Source: Sphingosinicella humi
Lineage (GTDB): Bacteria; Pseudomonadota; Alphaproteobacteria; Sphingomonadales; Sphingomonadaceae
Assembly (NCBI RefSeq): GCF_003129465.1
Contig: NZ_QFFF01000001.1
Span: 1,349,501-1,413,500, forward strand
Reading direction: 5' to 3'
Length of the DNA: 64,000 bases
The position numbers and the translations under genes were made by a program. Of this stretch, positions 23,594 to 32,463 are shown in pieces; position 1 is the stretch's first letter; every line of letters begins with the position of its first letter. The notes beneath the pieces were generated by a model. The model was not told the origin of the DNA. It made no database searches and saw nothing but the letters and a program-made list of their open reading frames with translations.

Positions 23594-25447
23594 CTAGAAC
23601 CCAGCCTTCAGCCCCAGCATGCCGAACAGCTCCTCGCCGCCCTTGCGGGCGAAGGAGGTCGCGGTGGTGAGCTGGAGGGAGAGGGAGCCGACCAGCTCGA
23701 TGTCGGCGCCGCCGGTGATCCGGCCATAGGTGTCGTCGCCGCGATCCGGGAGGACGAAGCTGTTGACGATGGTGGGCGAGGCGGTGCCGGCATAGCGGAC
23801 GATCCGGCCGTCGCCTTCGAAATCGCGCTCGGCGGTGAGCGAGGCATAGGGCCGAACGGCGAGGCCGCCCACGTCCCAGGCGCCGCGCGCCTCGATCCCG
23901 GCGCTGCCGACCAAGGCTTCCGCCTCCTGGTCGCCGACGGTGAGGGTCAGCACCGGATCGCCCGTCTCGGTGTAGCCGTCGAGCTCGGTCCGGGCATATT
24001 GGAGGCCGATCACCGGCCCCACACGCCAGCCGCCGAGGCCGAGGAGATAGCCCGCCTTGGCGCCGGCGGTGAGGGCGGTGCCGTCGGTCTCGCCCTCGAT
24101 CTCGTCGATCAGCGCGGCGCGCGCATTCTCGAAATCGAGCCAGCCATAGCCGGCATAGCCTTCGACGAAGGCCGCGGCGCCGGCCCAGCCGCCGTAGAGG
24201 CCGAGCTGGATCGCATCCGCCTTGGCCGAGCCGAGGCCGCGGTCGAAATCGGCCTTGGGCATGGAATAGTTGACCGCCGCGCCCACGACCGCGCCCGGTC
24301 CCATCCCATATTCCGCGCCGAGCGTGACGCCGGCGCCATCGAGGTCGTAGGCGAGGTTGGTGCGGCTGGCGGCGACATCGCGGCCGGCGAAGCTGCCGGT
24401 GACATAGAGGTTGAGGCCGTCCTCGCCCCCGCCGCTCCGGACACCCGACGTATCGAGCCGGCCGAGGAGGGTCGATCCGAAGGTCTGGGCGGCGTGGAGG
24501 CCGACATCGGTCTGCGCCTGGAAGTGAAGCGGCGCTTCCAGCTGCCGCACCGCGTAGCGGCCGAAGATCGCGAAGCCAGCCGACGTCAGGTGCAGCCGGT
24601 CGACATAGAAGAGATAGCGGCTCTGCAGGGAGGCATCGGCGATGCAGTCGGGGGCGGGGCAGGCGCCGGCGCTGGTGAGGCCGAAGGCGGCGAGATTGTT
24701 CTCGACCACGTCGCCGATCGTGTTGAGGTCGAGGTAGTTGACGATCACCCCTTCGGCCGCGAGGTCCGCCAGCTCGGCCTGGATGCCCGTGTTGAAGGCG
24801 GTGGCGAAGGCGCTGCCGACTTCGGCGACGGGCAGCCCGTCCACCTCGGGCAGGCGGCCGACGTCACCGGCGAGGAAGGTGATGTTGCGGGCGCCGGCAT
24901 CGACCAGCGCATTGAGCCCGGCGCTCGCCTCGGCGACGCTGACCTGGGCCCGCGCCGGCGCACCGGCGACCGTGCCGCCGTTGAACTGGTAGAAGCGGGC
25001 GTCGTTGCCGCCGATCGAGACGACGACGAGGTCGTTGGTGGCGAAGGTGCCGTCGACGCGCGGAAAGGCAGCGGGACCGCCGCCGGCGAGGAAGGCGCCG
25101 ATCTGGGTCGGGAAACCCGGAATGCCCTGCGGCGCGGCGGGATTATCGTTGACGTTGGCGATGCCGAAATTGGTCGTGCCGGTGAGGGCGCCGCCGATCG
25201 CGAAATTATCGACCGGCGCGTTCAGCAGGGTCGACATCGTGTCGACGAAATTGGTGCCTCCGCTGAAGCGGCCGGTCGGATAGACGAAGGGCGGATCGAT
25301 GCCGATCAGCTCGAAAAGGTTGCCGTCGTCGGCATAGCTGTCGCCAAAAGCGACGATTCGGTCGACGCTCTGCGCCGTGGCGGGCGCGGTCCAGACCAGC
25401 GTCGATGACGCTACGGCACACAAAAGCTTTGTGGAAAAACGCGACAT
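23594..25447 (-). CDS. Autotransporter with SGNH/GDSL esterase passenger
   Basis: 617 residues. Signal peptide CAVASSTLVWTAPATAQS. The passenger (about 28-320) is a GDSL lipase/esterase with nucleophile motif IVAFGDSYADDGNLFE, block III VVSIGGNDARFYQ and C-terminal catalytic Asp-His in FYVDRLHLTSAG. The C-terminal ~280 residues form an autotransporter beta-barrel with alternating aromatic strands and the terminal Phe in MLGLKAGF. Resembles EstA-type surface esterases. ATG at 25447 has GGGAGGGG upstream. Monocistronic, flanked by repeats. Confidence 0.93.
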   Translation of the reverse strand: MSRFSTKLLCAVASSTLVWTAPATAQSVDRIVAFGDSYADDGNLFELIGIDPPFVYPTGRFSGGTNFVDTMSTLLNAPVDNFAIGGALTGTTNFGIANVNDNPAAPQGIPGFPTQIGAFLAGGGPAAFPRVDGTFATNDLVVVSIGGNDARFYQFNGGTVAGAPARAQVSVAEASAGLNALVDAGARNITFLAGDVGRLPEVDGLPVAEVGSAFATAFNTGIQAELADLAAEGVIVNYLDLNTIGDVVENNLAAFGLTSAGACPAPDCIADASLQSRYLFYVDRLHLTSAGFAIFGRYAVRQLEAPLHFQAQTDVGLHAAQTFGSTLLGRLDTSGVRSGGGEDGLNLYVTGSFAGRDVAASRTNLAYDLDGAGVTLGAEYGMGPGAVVGAAVNYSMPKADFDRGLGSAKADAIQLGLYGGWAGAAAFVEGYAGYGWLDFENARAALIDEIEGETDGTALTAGAKAGYLLGLGGWRVGPVIGLQYARTELDGYTETGDPVLTLTVGDQEAEALVGSAGIEARGAWDVGGLAVRPYASLTAERDFEGDGRIVRYAGTASPTIVNSFVLPDRGDDTYGRITGGADIELVGSLSLQLTTATSFARKGGEELFGMLGLKAGF

Positions 25448-25541
25448 TGATTCCCCTCCCATTCGGGCGCGCCGCTCGCTTGGCGGCGGCCGCCTCAGGC
25501 AGTGGGATGCCGCGCTTTTCCGGCTAAAACAAGCGCTTCGC

Positions 25542-26735
25542 TCAGCCCGCCAGCGCCTCGATCCGGTCGAGGCCGACCGCGTCGACCGCGCCCTTCAGCA
25601 CGTCGACATCGGGCACATTGCCGCTCGCCTCGATCATGAAGCGGTCGGCGACGACGACGCCGTAATGGCCTTCGTTCGACGCGCCGTCCCATTCCTCGGT
25701 GACGAGCCGACCCTCGATCGTCTGGGTCTTCTCATATCCGGTTTCGGTTTCGCGGCTCGCCTCGACGTTGAACGCGCTTCCCATCGCGGCGAGGGCGCCG
25801 GCGGCGGCCATGTCCGAGAGCTGGAGGGTGAAGCCGCTCTCGCCATTCTCGTAGCGCGCCTGGGCCTGCGATCCGCCCAGCCCCGCGGCGGCGGCGCTGG
25901 AGCTCGACATCTCCACCCGGCGATAGTTGCCGAGGTTCGCCGGGAGCAGTGCCTGGAGCGCGGCCGGCTCGACGGCCGTGGCGTCGCCGTTCTCGAACCG
26001 CGCCGCGGCCGCTTCCATCCGCTTCGAGGCCGCCTCAAGTTCGCCAAGGTCGAGGGAGCCGCCGCCGGGCACCTTCACCGTTCCCGAAACCTTGCCCGAC
26101 GCGAGCCCCGGCGTTCCGCCGGCAAGCATGGCCGTGACCGGCGCCGTCACCGCGCCGACGAGAAAGAAGAGCAGGATCGCGGCGACAACGGTCACCGCGG
26201 TATAGGGAAGGGCCTTCTCTCCGGGCGTCTTCATCAGGCGCGGCAGGCCGAGATAGAGGAGGTAGAGGCTGTAGAGGCCGAGGATGCTCAGCATTGCCAA
26301 CGAGGGCACGAGCCCGAAAATACCGGCGACCCACGCGGCCGTCGCCGAATAGGCGGCGACCTTCATCGCCTGGACGCGATCGCGCGTGCCGCCGAACTGC
26401 GGCGCCAGCCAGTCGATGATCAGCGCCAGCGCGAAGACGCTGACCAGGGTCAGTACATATTGGATGATGGCCGATCCGACCGCTTCGACGAGCGACGGGC
26501 GATAGGTGATGCCGAGCAGGCTGTAGCCGAACAGCAGGCCCCCGACGGCGCTCGCCACCGCCGGGATCGCGGCGAGGACCAGCACCCAGCCCTTGAAGAT
26601 CTCGCCGACGCTGGACGGCTCCGAGTCGATCCGCGCCCATTCCGCTTTCGGCTCTATGAGAATACGCTTCACGCGATCGACAAGGCCGGAACGGTCGTTC
26701 GACGGCGGCTCGGCATTCTTTATATCGATTGTCAT
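25542..26735 (-). CDS. Yip1-domain membrane protein with soluble C-terminal domain
   Basis: 397 residues. N-terminal cytosolic stretch (LVDRVKRILIEPKAEWARID) typical of bacterial Yip1-family proteins, then about five membrane helices (for example GWVLVLAAIPAVASAVGG, VAAILLFFLVGAVTAPVTA). The C-terminal ~190 residues are soluble with an Ala-rich helical start and repeating beta-like segments (YRRVEMSSSSAAAAGLGG, GHYGVVVADRFMIEASG). Function unknown. ATG at 26735 with GAGGGG upstream. Divergent from hslV. Confidence 0.8.
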   Translation of the reverse strand: MTIDIKNAEPPSNDRSGLVDRVKRILIEPKAEWARIDSEPSSVGEIFKGWVLVLAAIPAVASAVGGLLFGYSLLGITYRPSLVEAVGSAIIQYVLTLVSVFALALIIDWLAPQFGGTRDRVQAMKVAAYSATAAWVAGIFGLVPSLAMLSILGLYSLYLLYLGLPRLMKTPGEKALPYTAVTVVAAILLFFLVGAVTAPVTAMLAGGTPGLASGKVSGTVKVPGGGSLDLGELEAASKRMEAAAARFENGDATAVEPAALQALLPANLGNYRRVEMSSSSAAAAGLGGSQAQARYENGESGFTLQLSDMAAAGALAAMGSAFNVEASRETETGYEKTQTIEGRLVTEEWDGASNEGHYGVVVADRFMIEASGNVPDVDVLKGAVDAVGLDRIEALAG

Positions 26736-26799
26736 GTAAAACCCCCTCACATTACGAAAGCGGAATGAAGCATGTTCGGTCCCGCCGCTCAAGCTTCGG

Positions 26800-26828
26800 T
26801 TGCAGCCTTCGCGCCGCCATCCCACATA
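26800..26828 (+). promoter_or_regulatory. Possible hslV promoter
   Basis: TTGCAG at 26800-26805, 17-nt spacer, CACATA at 26823-26828 (context CCCACATAG). The -10 context resembles heat-shock promoters, as expected for hslV, but the match is weak. Confidence 0.3.
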
Positions 26829-26855
26829 GCCGCCAATCCAGAAGCGGGAGCGGAC

Positions 26856-27398
26856 ATGGAAAGCTGGCACGGGACGACGATCCTCGGCGTGCGCAAGAAC
26901 GGGAAAGTGGTGGTCGCAGGCGACGGGCAGGTGTCGCTCGGCCAGACGGTGATCAAGCCGAATGCGCGCAAAGTCCGGCGGCTGCACGACGGCTCCGTGA
27001 TCGGCGGGTTCGCCGGTGCGACGGCCGATGCCTTCACCCTGTTCGATCGGCTGGAGCGCAAGCTCGAGCAGCATCATGGGGCACTGATGCGCGCGGCGGT
27101 CGAACTCGCCAAGGACTGGCGCACGGACAAATATCTCAGGAACCTCGAGGCGATGATGATCGTCGCCGATAAGGATGTGACCTTGATCCTGACCGGCAAT
27201 GGCGATGTGCTGGAGCCGGCCGCGGGGGTTGCCGCGATCGGGTCGGGCGGCAATTTCGCCCTCTCCGCGGCGACGGCGCTATTCGACTACGAGGAAGATG
27301 CCGAGACCGTCGCCCGCAAGGCGATGAAGATCGCGGCCGAGGTCTGCGTCTACACCAACGAAAACCTCACCGTGGAAACGATCGAAAACGCGGCCTGA
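26856..27398 (+). CDS. hslV: ATP-dependent protease subunit HslV (ClpQ)
   Basis: 180 residues. The start at 26856 gives [20 protein letters not shown]; processing before the first Thr of HG|TT exposes the N-terminal catalytic threonine. [20 protein letters not shown] is the family signature, and [15 protein letters not shown] and [14 protein letters not shown] follow. It forms the double hexameric proteolytic core that HslU feeds. GCGGGAGCG provides the ribosome site. Unusually, hslU is not directly next: an oxidoreductase gene and two repeat blocks separate them by 1.4 kb. Confidence 0.97.
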   Translation: MESWHGTTILGVRKNGKVVVAGDGQVSLGQTVIKPNARKVRRLHDGSVIGGFAGATADAFTLFDRLERKLEQHHGALMRAAVELAKDWRTDKYLRNLEAMMIVADKDVTLILTGNGDVLEPAAGVAAIGSGGNFALSAATALFDYEEDAETVARKAMKIAAEVCVYTNENLTVETIENAA

Positions 27399-27405
27399 CC
27401 TCGGT

Positions 27406-27501
27406 CGTCACCCCGGCGAAAGCCGGGGCCCAAGAACACCGAGGCAGGAGAGCAATCGGAAACGTCCCCGCTCTTGGATTCCGGCTTTCGCCGGAATGAC
27501 G
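27406..27501. repeat. Palindromic dispersed repeat (CCGGCGAAAGCCGG / CAAGAACAC type)
   Basis: The left end reads GTCACCCCGGCGAAAGCCGG followed by GGCCCAAGAACAC. The right end is the complementary CTCTTGGATTCCGGC plus TTTCGCCGGAATGACG, then TTTTTCG. The whole block can fold as one long hairpin or two small ones and, with the T-run, may end hslV transcripts. A related block lies on the other side of the oxidoreductase gene (28688-28822); another is at 57587-57706. Confidence 0.88.
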
Positions 27502-27542
27502 TTTTTCGTTTCGCAGGGCGACCAGATGGTTAGGGTGGCGCC

Positions 27543-28649
27543 ATGCTCCTCGACCGCCGCCGCTTCGTCAGCTCGTCCACGCTAGCCTTTGGCGGCCTTG
27601 CCTTGTCAGGCTGCGCCACCACCATCGCGCGTCCCACGGCGTCGGCGAAGCGCGCCGTATGCCTGCCGCCCGTCAAGGTGTCGGCCGACCGCGTGATCCG
27701 CACCGTGGCGGGTCTTCGCCCCTATCGTGCGCCGGGGTTCATCGTCCGGGCGGAGGCGCTTGGGGACAAAAGGCTGGTCCACAATTATGGCCATGGCGGT
27801 GCCGGCATCACCCTCTCCTGGGGCACGTCGAAGCTGGCGACCGAGCTGGGGCTGGAGGGTCATCAGGGGCCGGTGGCGGTGATCGGCGCCGGCATCATGG
27901 GCCTCACCACCGCCCGCCTCGTCCAGGAAGCGGGCTTTCCGGTGACGCTCTACACGGCTGCCCTGCCGCCCGACACGACCTCCAACATCGCCGGCGGCCA
28001 GTGGAGCCCCTTCGGCCATTTCCGCGACAGCGCGGTGACGCCCGAATGGCGCGCGCAGTTCGCCGCCGCGCTCGATTATAGCTGGCGGCGGTTCCAGATC
28101 ATGGTCGGCGAGGATTATGGCGTCCGCTGGCTTACTACCTATGCCGAGTCCGGCGGCGATCCGGGGCCGGCGGATGCCTATCATCCCGCCGCCGCCCGCG
28201 TGCCGTTCGAAGATCATCCCTTTCCGGTCGACAATATCGTGCGGTTCGACACCATGTATGTCGAGACCGGCCGTTTCCTCCGCCAGCTGATGCGGGACAT
28301 CCAGATCGCCGGCGGCCGCTTCGCCATCCGGAGCTTCGCGTCGCCGGCCGAACTCGCCGAGCTCCCCGAGCGCCTCCTCTTCAACTGCACGGGCCTCGGC
28401 GCCCGTGCCCTGTTCGGCGATACCGAGCTTCTTCCGGTGCGCGGCCAGCTCGCCATCCTCCTGCCCCAGCCGGAGGTGGGCTACGCCTTCTCGGGCAACG
28501 CCGGCTACATGTTCCCGCGCCCCGACGGCATCATCCTCGGCGGCACCTTCGAACGGGACCAATGGGTGGCCGAGCCGCAGCCCGAAGATATCGCCGAGAT
28601 CATTGAGTCCCACGGCCGCCTGTTCGGAGGCTTCCGCTGCAGCGCTTGA
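27543..28649 (+). CDS. FAD-dependent oxidoreductase, D-amino-acid-oxidase-like, apparently circularly permuted
   Basis: 368 residues. The N-terminus has both a twin-arginine-like motif (DRRRFVSSS) and a lipobox-like LALSGC. The segment normally at the C-terminus of D-amino-acid oxidases (GLRPYRAPGFIVRAE, then HNYGHGGAGITLSWGTS) lies at about residues 55-100. The dinucleotide-binding motif VAVIGAGIMGLTTARL and TTSNIAGGQWSPF follow from about 112. The protein ends with PDGIILGGTFERDQW, which normally precedes GLRP. The order is therefore permuted, with all expected blocks present once. Substrate unknown. It interrupts the hslV-hslU pair and is bordered by related palindromic repeats. Confidence 0.87.
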   Translation: MLLDRRRFVSSSTLAFGGLALSGCATTIARPTASAKRAVCLPPVKVSADRVIRTVAGLRPYRAPGFIVRAEALGDKRLVHNYGHGGAGITLSWGTSKLATELGLEGHQGPVAVIGAGIMGLTTARLVQEAGFPVTLYTAALPPDTTSNIAGGQWSPFGHFRDSAVTPEWRAQFAAALDYSWRRFQIMVGEDYGVRWLTTYAESGGDPGPADAYHPAAARVPFEDHPFPVDNIVRFDTMYVETGRFLRQLMRDIQIAGGRFAIRSFASPAELAELPERLLFNCTGLGARALFGDTELLPVRGQLAILLPQPEVGYAFSGNAGYMFPRPDGIILGGTFERDQWVAEPQPEDIAEIIESHGRLFGGFRCSA

Positions 28650-28687
28650 TTTGTCCCGGCCACGCGCCATCTTGCTTTCACGCCTTG

Positions 28688-28822
28688 CGTCATCCCGGCG
28701 AGGGGTTCCCATCAAAGTACTACTTTGACGGGGGCCCGATAGCCGGGATCCAAGAACACTAAGAGTTTCAGACAAGCCACGAAGGCCGGTGTTCTTAGGT
28801 TCCGGCTTTCGCCGGAATGACT
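28688..28822. repeat. Palindromic dispersed repeat with inserted small palindrome
   Basis: Family member of 27406-27501: GTCATCCCGGCGA at the left, GGATCCAAGAACAC, then the complementary GTGTTCTTAGG and CCGGCTTTCGCCGGAATGAC at the right. The left half is interrupted by an extra perfect inverted repeat TCAAAGTA-C-TACTTTGA. It lies between the oxidoreductase and hslU, whose ribosome site AGGAG immediately follows. Confidence 0.87.
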
Positions 28823-28831
28823 AGGAGTTCC

Positions 28832-30133
28832 ATGAACGATTCCCTCACGCCCAAGGCGGTCGTCGCCGCACTTGATGCCCATATCGTCGGCCAGGACGAG
28901 GCCAAGCGTGCCGTCGCGGTGGCGCTGCGCAACCGCTGGCGACGGCAGCGCCTGCCCGACGCGCTGCGCGAGGAAGTGACGCCCAAGAACATATTGATGA
29001 TCGGCCCCACCGGCTGCGGCAAGACGGAGATCAGCCGCCGTCTCGCCAAGCTCGCCGACGCCCCGTTCGTGAAGGTCGAGGCCACCAAGTTCACCGAAGT
29101 CGGCTATGTCGGCCGCGACGTCGAGCAGATCGCCCGCGATCTCGTCGAGGAGGCGGTGCGGCTGGAGAAGGAGCGCCGCCGCGAGGCGGTGCGCGAGGCC
29201 GCGTCCGAGGCGGCAATGGAGCGGCTTCTCGACGCCCTCACCGGCAAGGACGCCAGCCAGGCGACGCGCGAGGCCTTCCGCCAGCGCCTCCACGACAATC
29301 ATTTGAACGACAAGGAAGTCGAGATCGAGCTCGTGCAGGAGCCGACCACGCCGTTCGAGATTCCCGGCATGGGCGGACAGGTCGGCATGATCAACCTCTC
29401 CGACATGATGGGGAAGGCGTTCGGCCAGCAGCCCAGGAAGAAGCGCAAGATGCGCGTCGCCGACGCCTGGGACAAGCTCGTCGAGGAGGAGTCGGACAAG
29501 CGCCTCGACACGGATGACGTCAACCGCACCGCGCTCAAGGACGCCGAGGCGAACGGCATCGTGTTCCTCGACGAGATCGACAAGATCGCCGTGTCCGACG
29601 TGCGCGGCGGCTCGGTCAGCCGCGAGGGCGTTCAGCGCGACCTGCTGCCGCTGATCGAGGGCACCACGGTCGCCACCAAATATGGGCCGATGAAGACGGA
29701 CCATATCCTGTTCATCGCCTCCGGCGCCTTCCATGTCGCCAAGCCGAGCGATCTCCTTCCCGAGCTGCAGGGACGCCTGCCCATCCGGGTGGAGCTGAAG
29801 GCGCTGACCGAGGAGGATTTCATCCGCATCCTCAAGGAAACCGACGCCAGCCTCACCGAGCAATATTCGGCGCTCATCGCCACCGAGGGCGTGGAGGTGA
29901 GCTTCACCGACGACGGCGTCAGCGCGATCGCCCGGATCGCCGCCGAAGTGAACGGCCAGGTGGAGAATATCGGCGCCCGCCGTCTCCAGACCGTCATGGA
30001 AAAGCTGCTGGAGGATATCAGCTTCGATGCCGAGGAACGCCGCGGCGAGAAGGTGACGATCGACGGCTCCTATGTGGAAACGCAGCTCGCCGAAATCGCG
30101 CGGAACACCGACCTCAGCAAATACGTTCTCTAG
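28832..30133 (+). CDS. hslU: HslU unfoldase ATPase (ClpY)
   Basis: 433 residues, normal length. N-terminal [20 protein letters not shown], Walker [10 protein letters not shown], an intermediate I-domain (about 110-240, including [16 protein letters not shown] and the charged KKRKMRV), Walker [13 protein letters not shown], sensor region [15 protein letters not shown] and the C-terminal tail DLSKYVL that docks into HslV and activates it. AGGAG precedes ATG 28832. Partner hslV lies upstream past the oxidoreductase gene. Confidence 0.97.
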   Translation: MNDSLTPKAVVAALDAHIVGQDEAKRAVAVALRNRWRRQRLPDALREEVTPKNILMIGPTGCGKTEISRRLAKLADAPFVKVEATKFTEVGYVGRDVEQIARDLVEEAVRLEKERRREAVREAASEAAMERLLDALTGKDASQATREAFRQRLHDNHLNDKEVEIELVQEPTTPFEIPGMGGQVGMINLSDMMGKAFGQQPRKKRKMRVADAWDKLVEEESDKRLDTDDVNRTALKDAEANGIVFLDEIDKIAVSDVRGGSVSREGVQRDLLPLIEGTTVATKYGPMKTDHILFIASGAFHVAKPSDLLPELQGRLPIRVELKALTEEDFIRILKETDASLTEQYSALIATEGVEVSFTDDGVSAIARIAAEVNGQVENIGARRLQTVMEKLLEDISFDAEERRGEKVTIDGSYVETQLAEIARNTDLSKYVL

Positions 30134-30254
30134 GCCTCGCCGGAGATTCCGCACGGCCCGTCGCCGCGCGTGCGCCCGTTTGCGACCTTGAATGGTTAAT
30201 CCACTCCCAAAGCACGGGAGGTCCCTCGCCCGTCGCAAATGGAGATGCTTGAAA

Positions 30255-30734
30255 ATGCGTAATAAATTGATCCTGACGGCCGCGGCTGCGGCTCTTGCGG
30301 TTCCTGCCATGGCTCAGGTCGGCGCTGACGTCGGCGCCACTACAGACGCCTCGGTCGGGGCGGAGGCGCCGGCGAGCGGCACGCTCGATACCGTGCAGGA
30401 CACGGTCGGCACGGCGACGGATACCGCACAGGATACGGTGAATACGGCCACGGATACCGCGACCGGCGTCGCCGATCAGGCAACCGGCGCCACCACCGGC
30501 GCGACGGCGGCAACGGCCGCCGACGTGCAGGCCGGAGCCGAGGTGCGCGACACCGACGGCAATGTGGTCGGCACTATCGAGTCGGTCGACGCCAATGGTG
30601 CGGTCATCGCCACCGGTGAAGCGCGGGTCCAGATTCCGGTCTCGTCCTTCGCCAAGGACGATAAGGGCTTGGTCATCGCAATGACCAAGGCCGAGCTGGA
30701 AGCCGCCGCCAAGGCGGCCGCCGAGCCGAGCTAA
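30255..30734 (+). CDS. Secreted Ala/Thr-rich protein with PRC-barrel-like C-terminal domain
   Basis: 159 residues. Signal peptide LILTAAAAALAVPAMAQ. A low-complexity Thr/Ala/Asp-rich middle contains near-repeats (TVQDTVGTATDTAQDTVNTA). The C-terminal ~60 residues (AEVRDTDGNVVGTIESVDAN, VQIPVSSFAKDDKGLVIAMT) look like the PRC-barrel-like fold common in sphingomonad secreted proteins. Start ATG at 30255, with the signal peptide beginning immediately. A terminator hairpin follows. Function unknown, probably envelope-associated. Confidence 0.8.
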   Translation: MRNKLILTAAAAALAVPAMAQVGADVGATTDASVGAEAPASGTLDTVQDTVGTATDTAQDTVNTATDTATGVADQATGATTGATAATAADVQAGAEVRDTDGNVVGTIESVDANGAVIATGEARVQIPVSSFAKDDKGLVIAMTKAELEAAAKAAAEPS

Positions 30735-30755
30735 GCCGCCGACGTTCGCAAATGG

Positions 30756-30785
30756 AGGGCCGCGTCCATAGGGCGCGGCCCTTTG
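30756..30785 (+). terminator. Intrinsic terminator
   Basis: Stem GGGCCGCG / CGCGGCCC (extended by one A-T pair) with a 9-nt loop, followed by TTTG. It lies 22 nt after the stop at 30734. The short T-run makes it modest. Confidence 0.65.
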
Positions 30786-30956
30786 TCATGGGCGAGGTTA
30801 TTGGTTGGTCCGCCCCAGGCCCTTGCCGGCAACGCCTCCGCCGATTCCGGCCGCCGTGTTCAGGCGGCCATCGCGCCGGAGCAACGGAGCGGCTAAGGCG
30901 GAACCGATGAAGGTGTGCCGCCATTGGTGCGTCGAGATCATCGCCGGGGACTATTC

Positions 30957-31532
30957 ATGCACCGACCGTTTGTCCTGACCGCGCTCGCCCTTGCCGCCGC
31001 CTGCTCCGGCGGCGGGACCGAAACGCAGAGGGCCGACGACACCCGGGTGGCGGAAGCGCCCGCGGTGGAACCGGCCGCTCCTGCGCCGTCCGCCCAGGCG
31101 CCGCTTCAGCCGCCCGCTCCGGGCGAAGCCGGCGGGCTTCCCGACGATCGCCCGCCCGTGGCGGAGGCGCCCTTCGCGCCCGACAGCGCCCAGGGCGCGG
31201 CCAATGTGCTCCAAAGCTATTATGCGCTCATCGAGCAGGGCGATTATGACGCGGCCTATGCCCTGCGTTCGGCGAGCGCCGACGGCCCCAGCGCGGCCGA
31301 GTTCGCCGCGAGCTTCGAGCAATACGCCGAATATCACGCCCAAATCGGCGCCCCCTCGAACATAGAGGGGGCGGCCGGCTCGCTCTATGTGGAGGTGCCG
31401 GTGCAGATCTACGGCCGGCAGAAGGACGGCAAGCCGTTCAGCAGCGCCGGCACCGTCACCTTGCGCCGTTCCAACGACATCCCAGGCTCAACCGCCGAGC
31501 AGCGAAGCTGGCGCATTTATACCAGCGGCTGA
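30957..31532 (+). CDS. Putative lipoprotein of unknown function
   Basis: 191 residues. The signal peptide VLTALALAAAC gives a lipobox ending at Cys16. A Pro/Ala-rich linker (about 30-75) leads to a compact C-terminal domain (NVLQSYYALIEQGDYDAAYA, AEFAASFEQYAEYHA, GSLYVEVPVQIYG). The first part looks NTF2-like (helix pair then sheet); this is an inference. First of three consecutive lipoprotein genes. GGGGA lies ahead of ATG 30957. Confidence 0.78.
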   Translation: MHRPFVLTALALAAACSGGGTETQRADDTRVAEAPAVEPAAPAPSAQAPLQPPAPGEAGGLPDDRPPVAEAPFAPDSAQGAANVLQSYYALIEQGDYDAAYALRSASADGPSAAEFAASFEQYAEYHAQIGAPSNIEGAAGSLYVEVPVQIYGRQKDGKPFSSAGTVTLRRSNDIPGSTAEQRSWRIYTSG

Positions 31533-31592
31533 GGGAAACTTGGCCCGTCCGCGCCGTTGTCTCGCCGTCACGAACGACAGGAGGAGCGAACC

Positions 31593-31985
31593 ATGCCGAG
31601 ATTGCTAGCGGCGGCGGCCCTTTCCCTGCTGCTGGGCCTCACGGCTTGCGGCGACGGTGACGATCAGACCGCGAATGCGCCTGCGACGGCGCCCCAGCCC
31701 AAGGCGAGCGCCTATCAGGAGGAAATCCTCTCTCTCGACGAGGGCCAGCGAAACGCCGTCTTCATCCGCGCCATTCGTGACGCCAATGCCCAGGCCAATT
31801 GCCAGGGTGTCGAAAGCTCCGCCTATGTCGGCGAGTATCAGAATGCGCCGATGTGGACGGCGCGCTGCGACGACGGCACCGACTGGGCGATCCTCCTCGG
31901 CCCCACCGACACCGCCCAGGTGATAACGTGCGAGGCCGCCGCCGAGGCAGGTCTTCCCTCCTGCGCCACCCGGCCGACCGCCTGA
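31593..31985 (+). CDS. Small lipoprotein, paralogue of next gene
   Basis: 130 residues. Signal and lipobox LLLGLTAC. The mature part contains FIRAIRDANAQANCQGVESS, YQNAPMWTARCDDGTDWAIL and QVITCEAA, a pattern repeated in the next gene (RRAIQDSGERCKRV, YQNLSMWTARCSDTGDWALF, QVRDCDDA). Conserved cysteines suggest two disulfides. AGGAGGAG precedes ATG 31593. No known function. Confidence 0.8.
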   Translation: MPRLLAAAALSLLLGLTACGDGDDQTANAPATAPQPKASAYQEEILSLDEGQRNAVFIRAIRDANAQANCQGVESSAYVGEYQNAPMWTARCDDGTDWAILLGPTDTAQVITCEAAAEAGLPSCATRPTA

Positions 31986-32043
31986 GCTTGCGGTGGGCGG
32001 CGGAATTGGCGACAGGAACGCGCCGACAACCGGAGGGGAGAGG

Positions 32044-32424
32044 ATGATGCGAGGTCTGGTTTTGGGAGCGGCGCTGCTGGCGCTGGTCGCCTGTGACGGC
32101 GGCGGCGACACGACGGCGACTCGGAACATCGCGGTCACCGGCGCGACCCCCTATGTCGAACAGTTGAAGGCGCTCGGCGAAGCCAATCGCGGCCTGGCCC
32201 TCCGCCGCGCCATCCAGGACAGCGGTGAGCGCTGCAAACGGGTCGACGCGTCAGGCTATCAGCAGGATTATCAGAACCTCTCCATGTGGACGGCGCGCTG
32301 CTCCGACACGGGCGACTGGGCCTTGTTCATCGCCCCCAATGGCGATGTGCAGGTGAGGGATTGCGACGACGCCGCCTCGCTCGAGCTTCCGGCCTGCCGC
32401 TTCGACGAGCCGGCCGCTTCTTAA
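32044..32424 (+). CDS. Small lipoprotein, paralogue of previous gene
   Basis: 126 residues. Lipobox LLALVAC. Shares the MWTARC...DWA core and cysteine spacing with the protein at 31593, so the two are a tandem duplication. ATG at 32044 or 32047, both near GGAGGGGAG. A bidirectional hairpin terminator follows. Function unknown. Confidence 0.8.
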   Translation: MMRGLVLGAALLALVACDGGGDTTATRNIAVTGATPYVEQLKALGEANRGLALRRAIQDSGERCKRVDASGYQQDYQNLSMWTARCSDTGDWALFIAPNGDVQVRDCDDAASLELPACRFDEPAAS

Positions 32425-32428
32425 AGGA

Positions 32429-32460
32429 CCCCCCTCCCTGGCCGCAGGGAGGGGGCTTGC
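32429..32460. terminator. Bidirectional hairpin between convergent genes
   Basis: An 11-bp perfect stem CCCCCTCCCTG / CAGGGAGGGGG with loop GCCG, between the stops at 32424 (+) and 32464 (-). T content on either side is low, so it may act mainly as an RNA 3'-end protector. Confidence 0.65.
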
Positions 32461-32463
32461 CAA

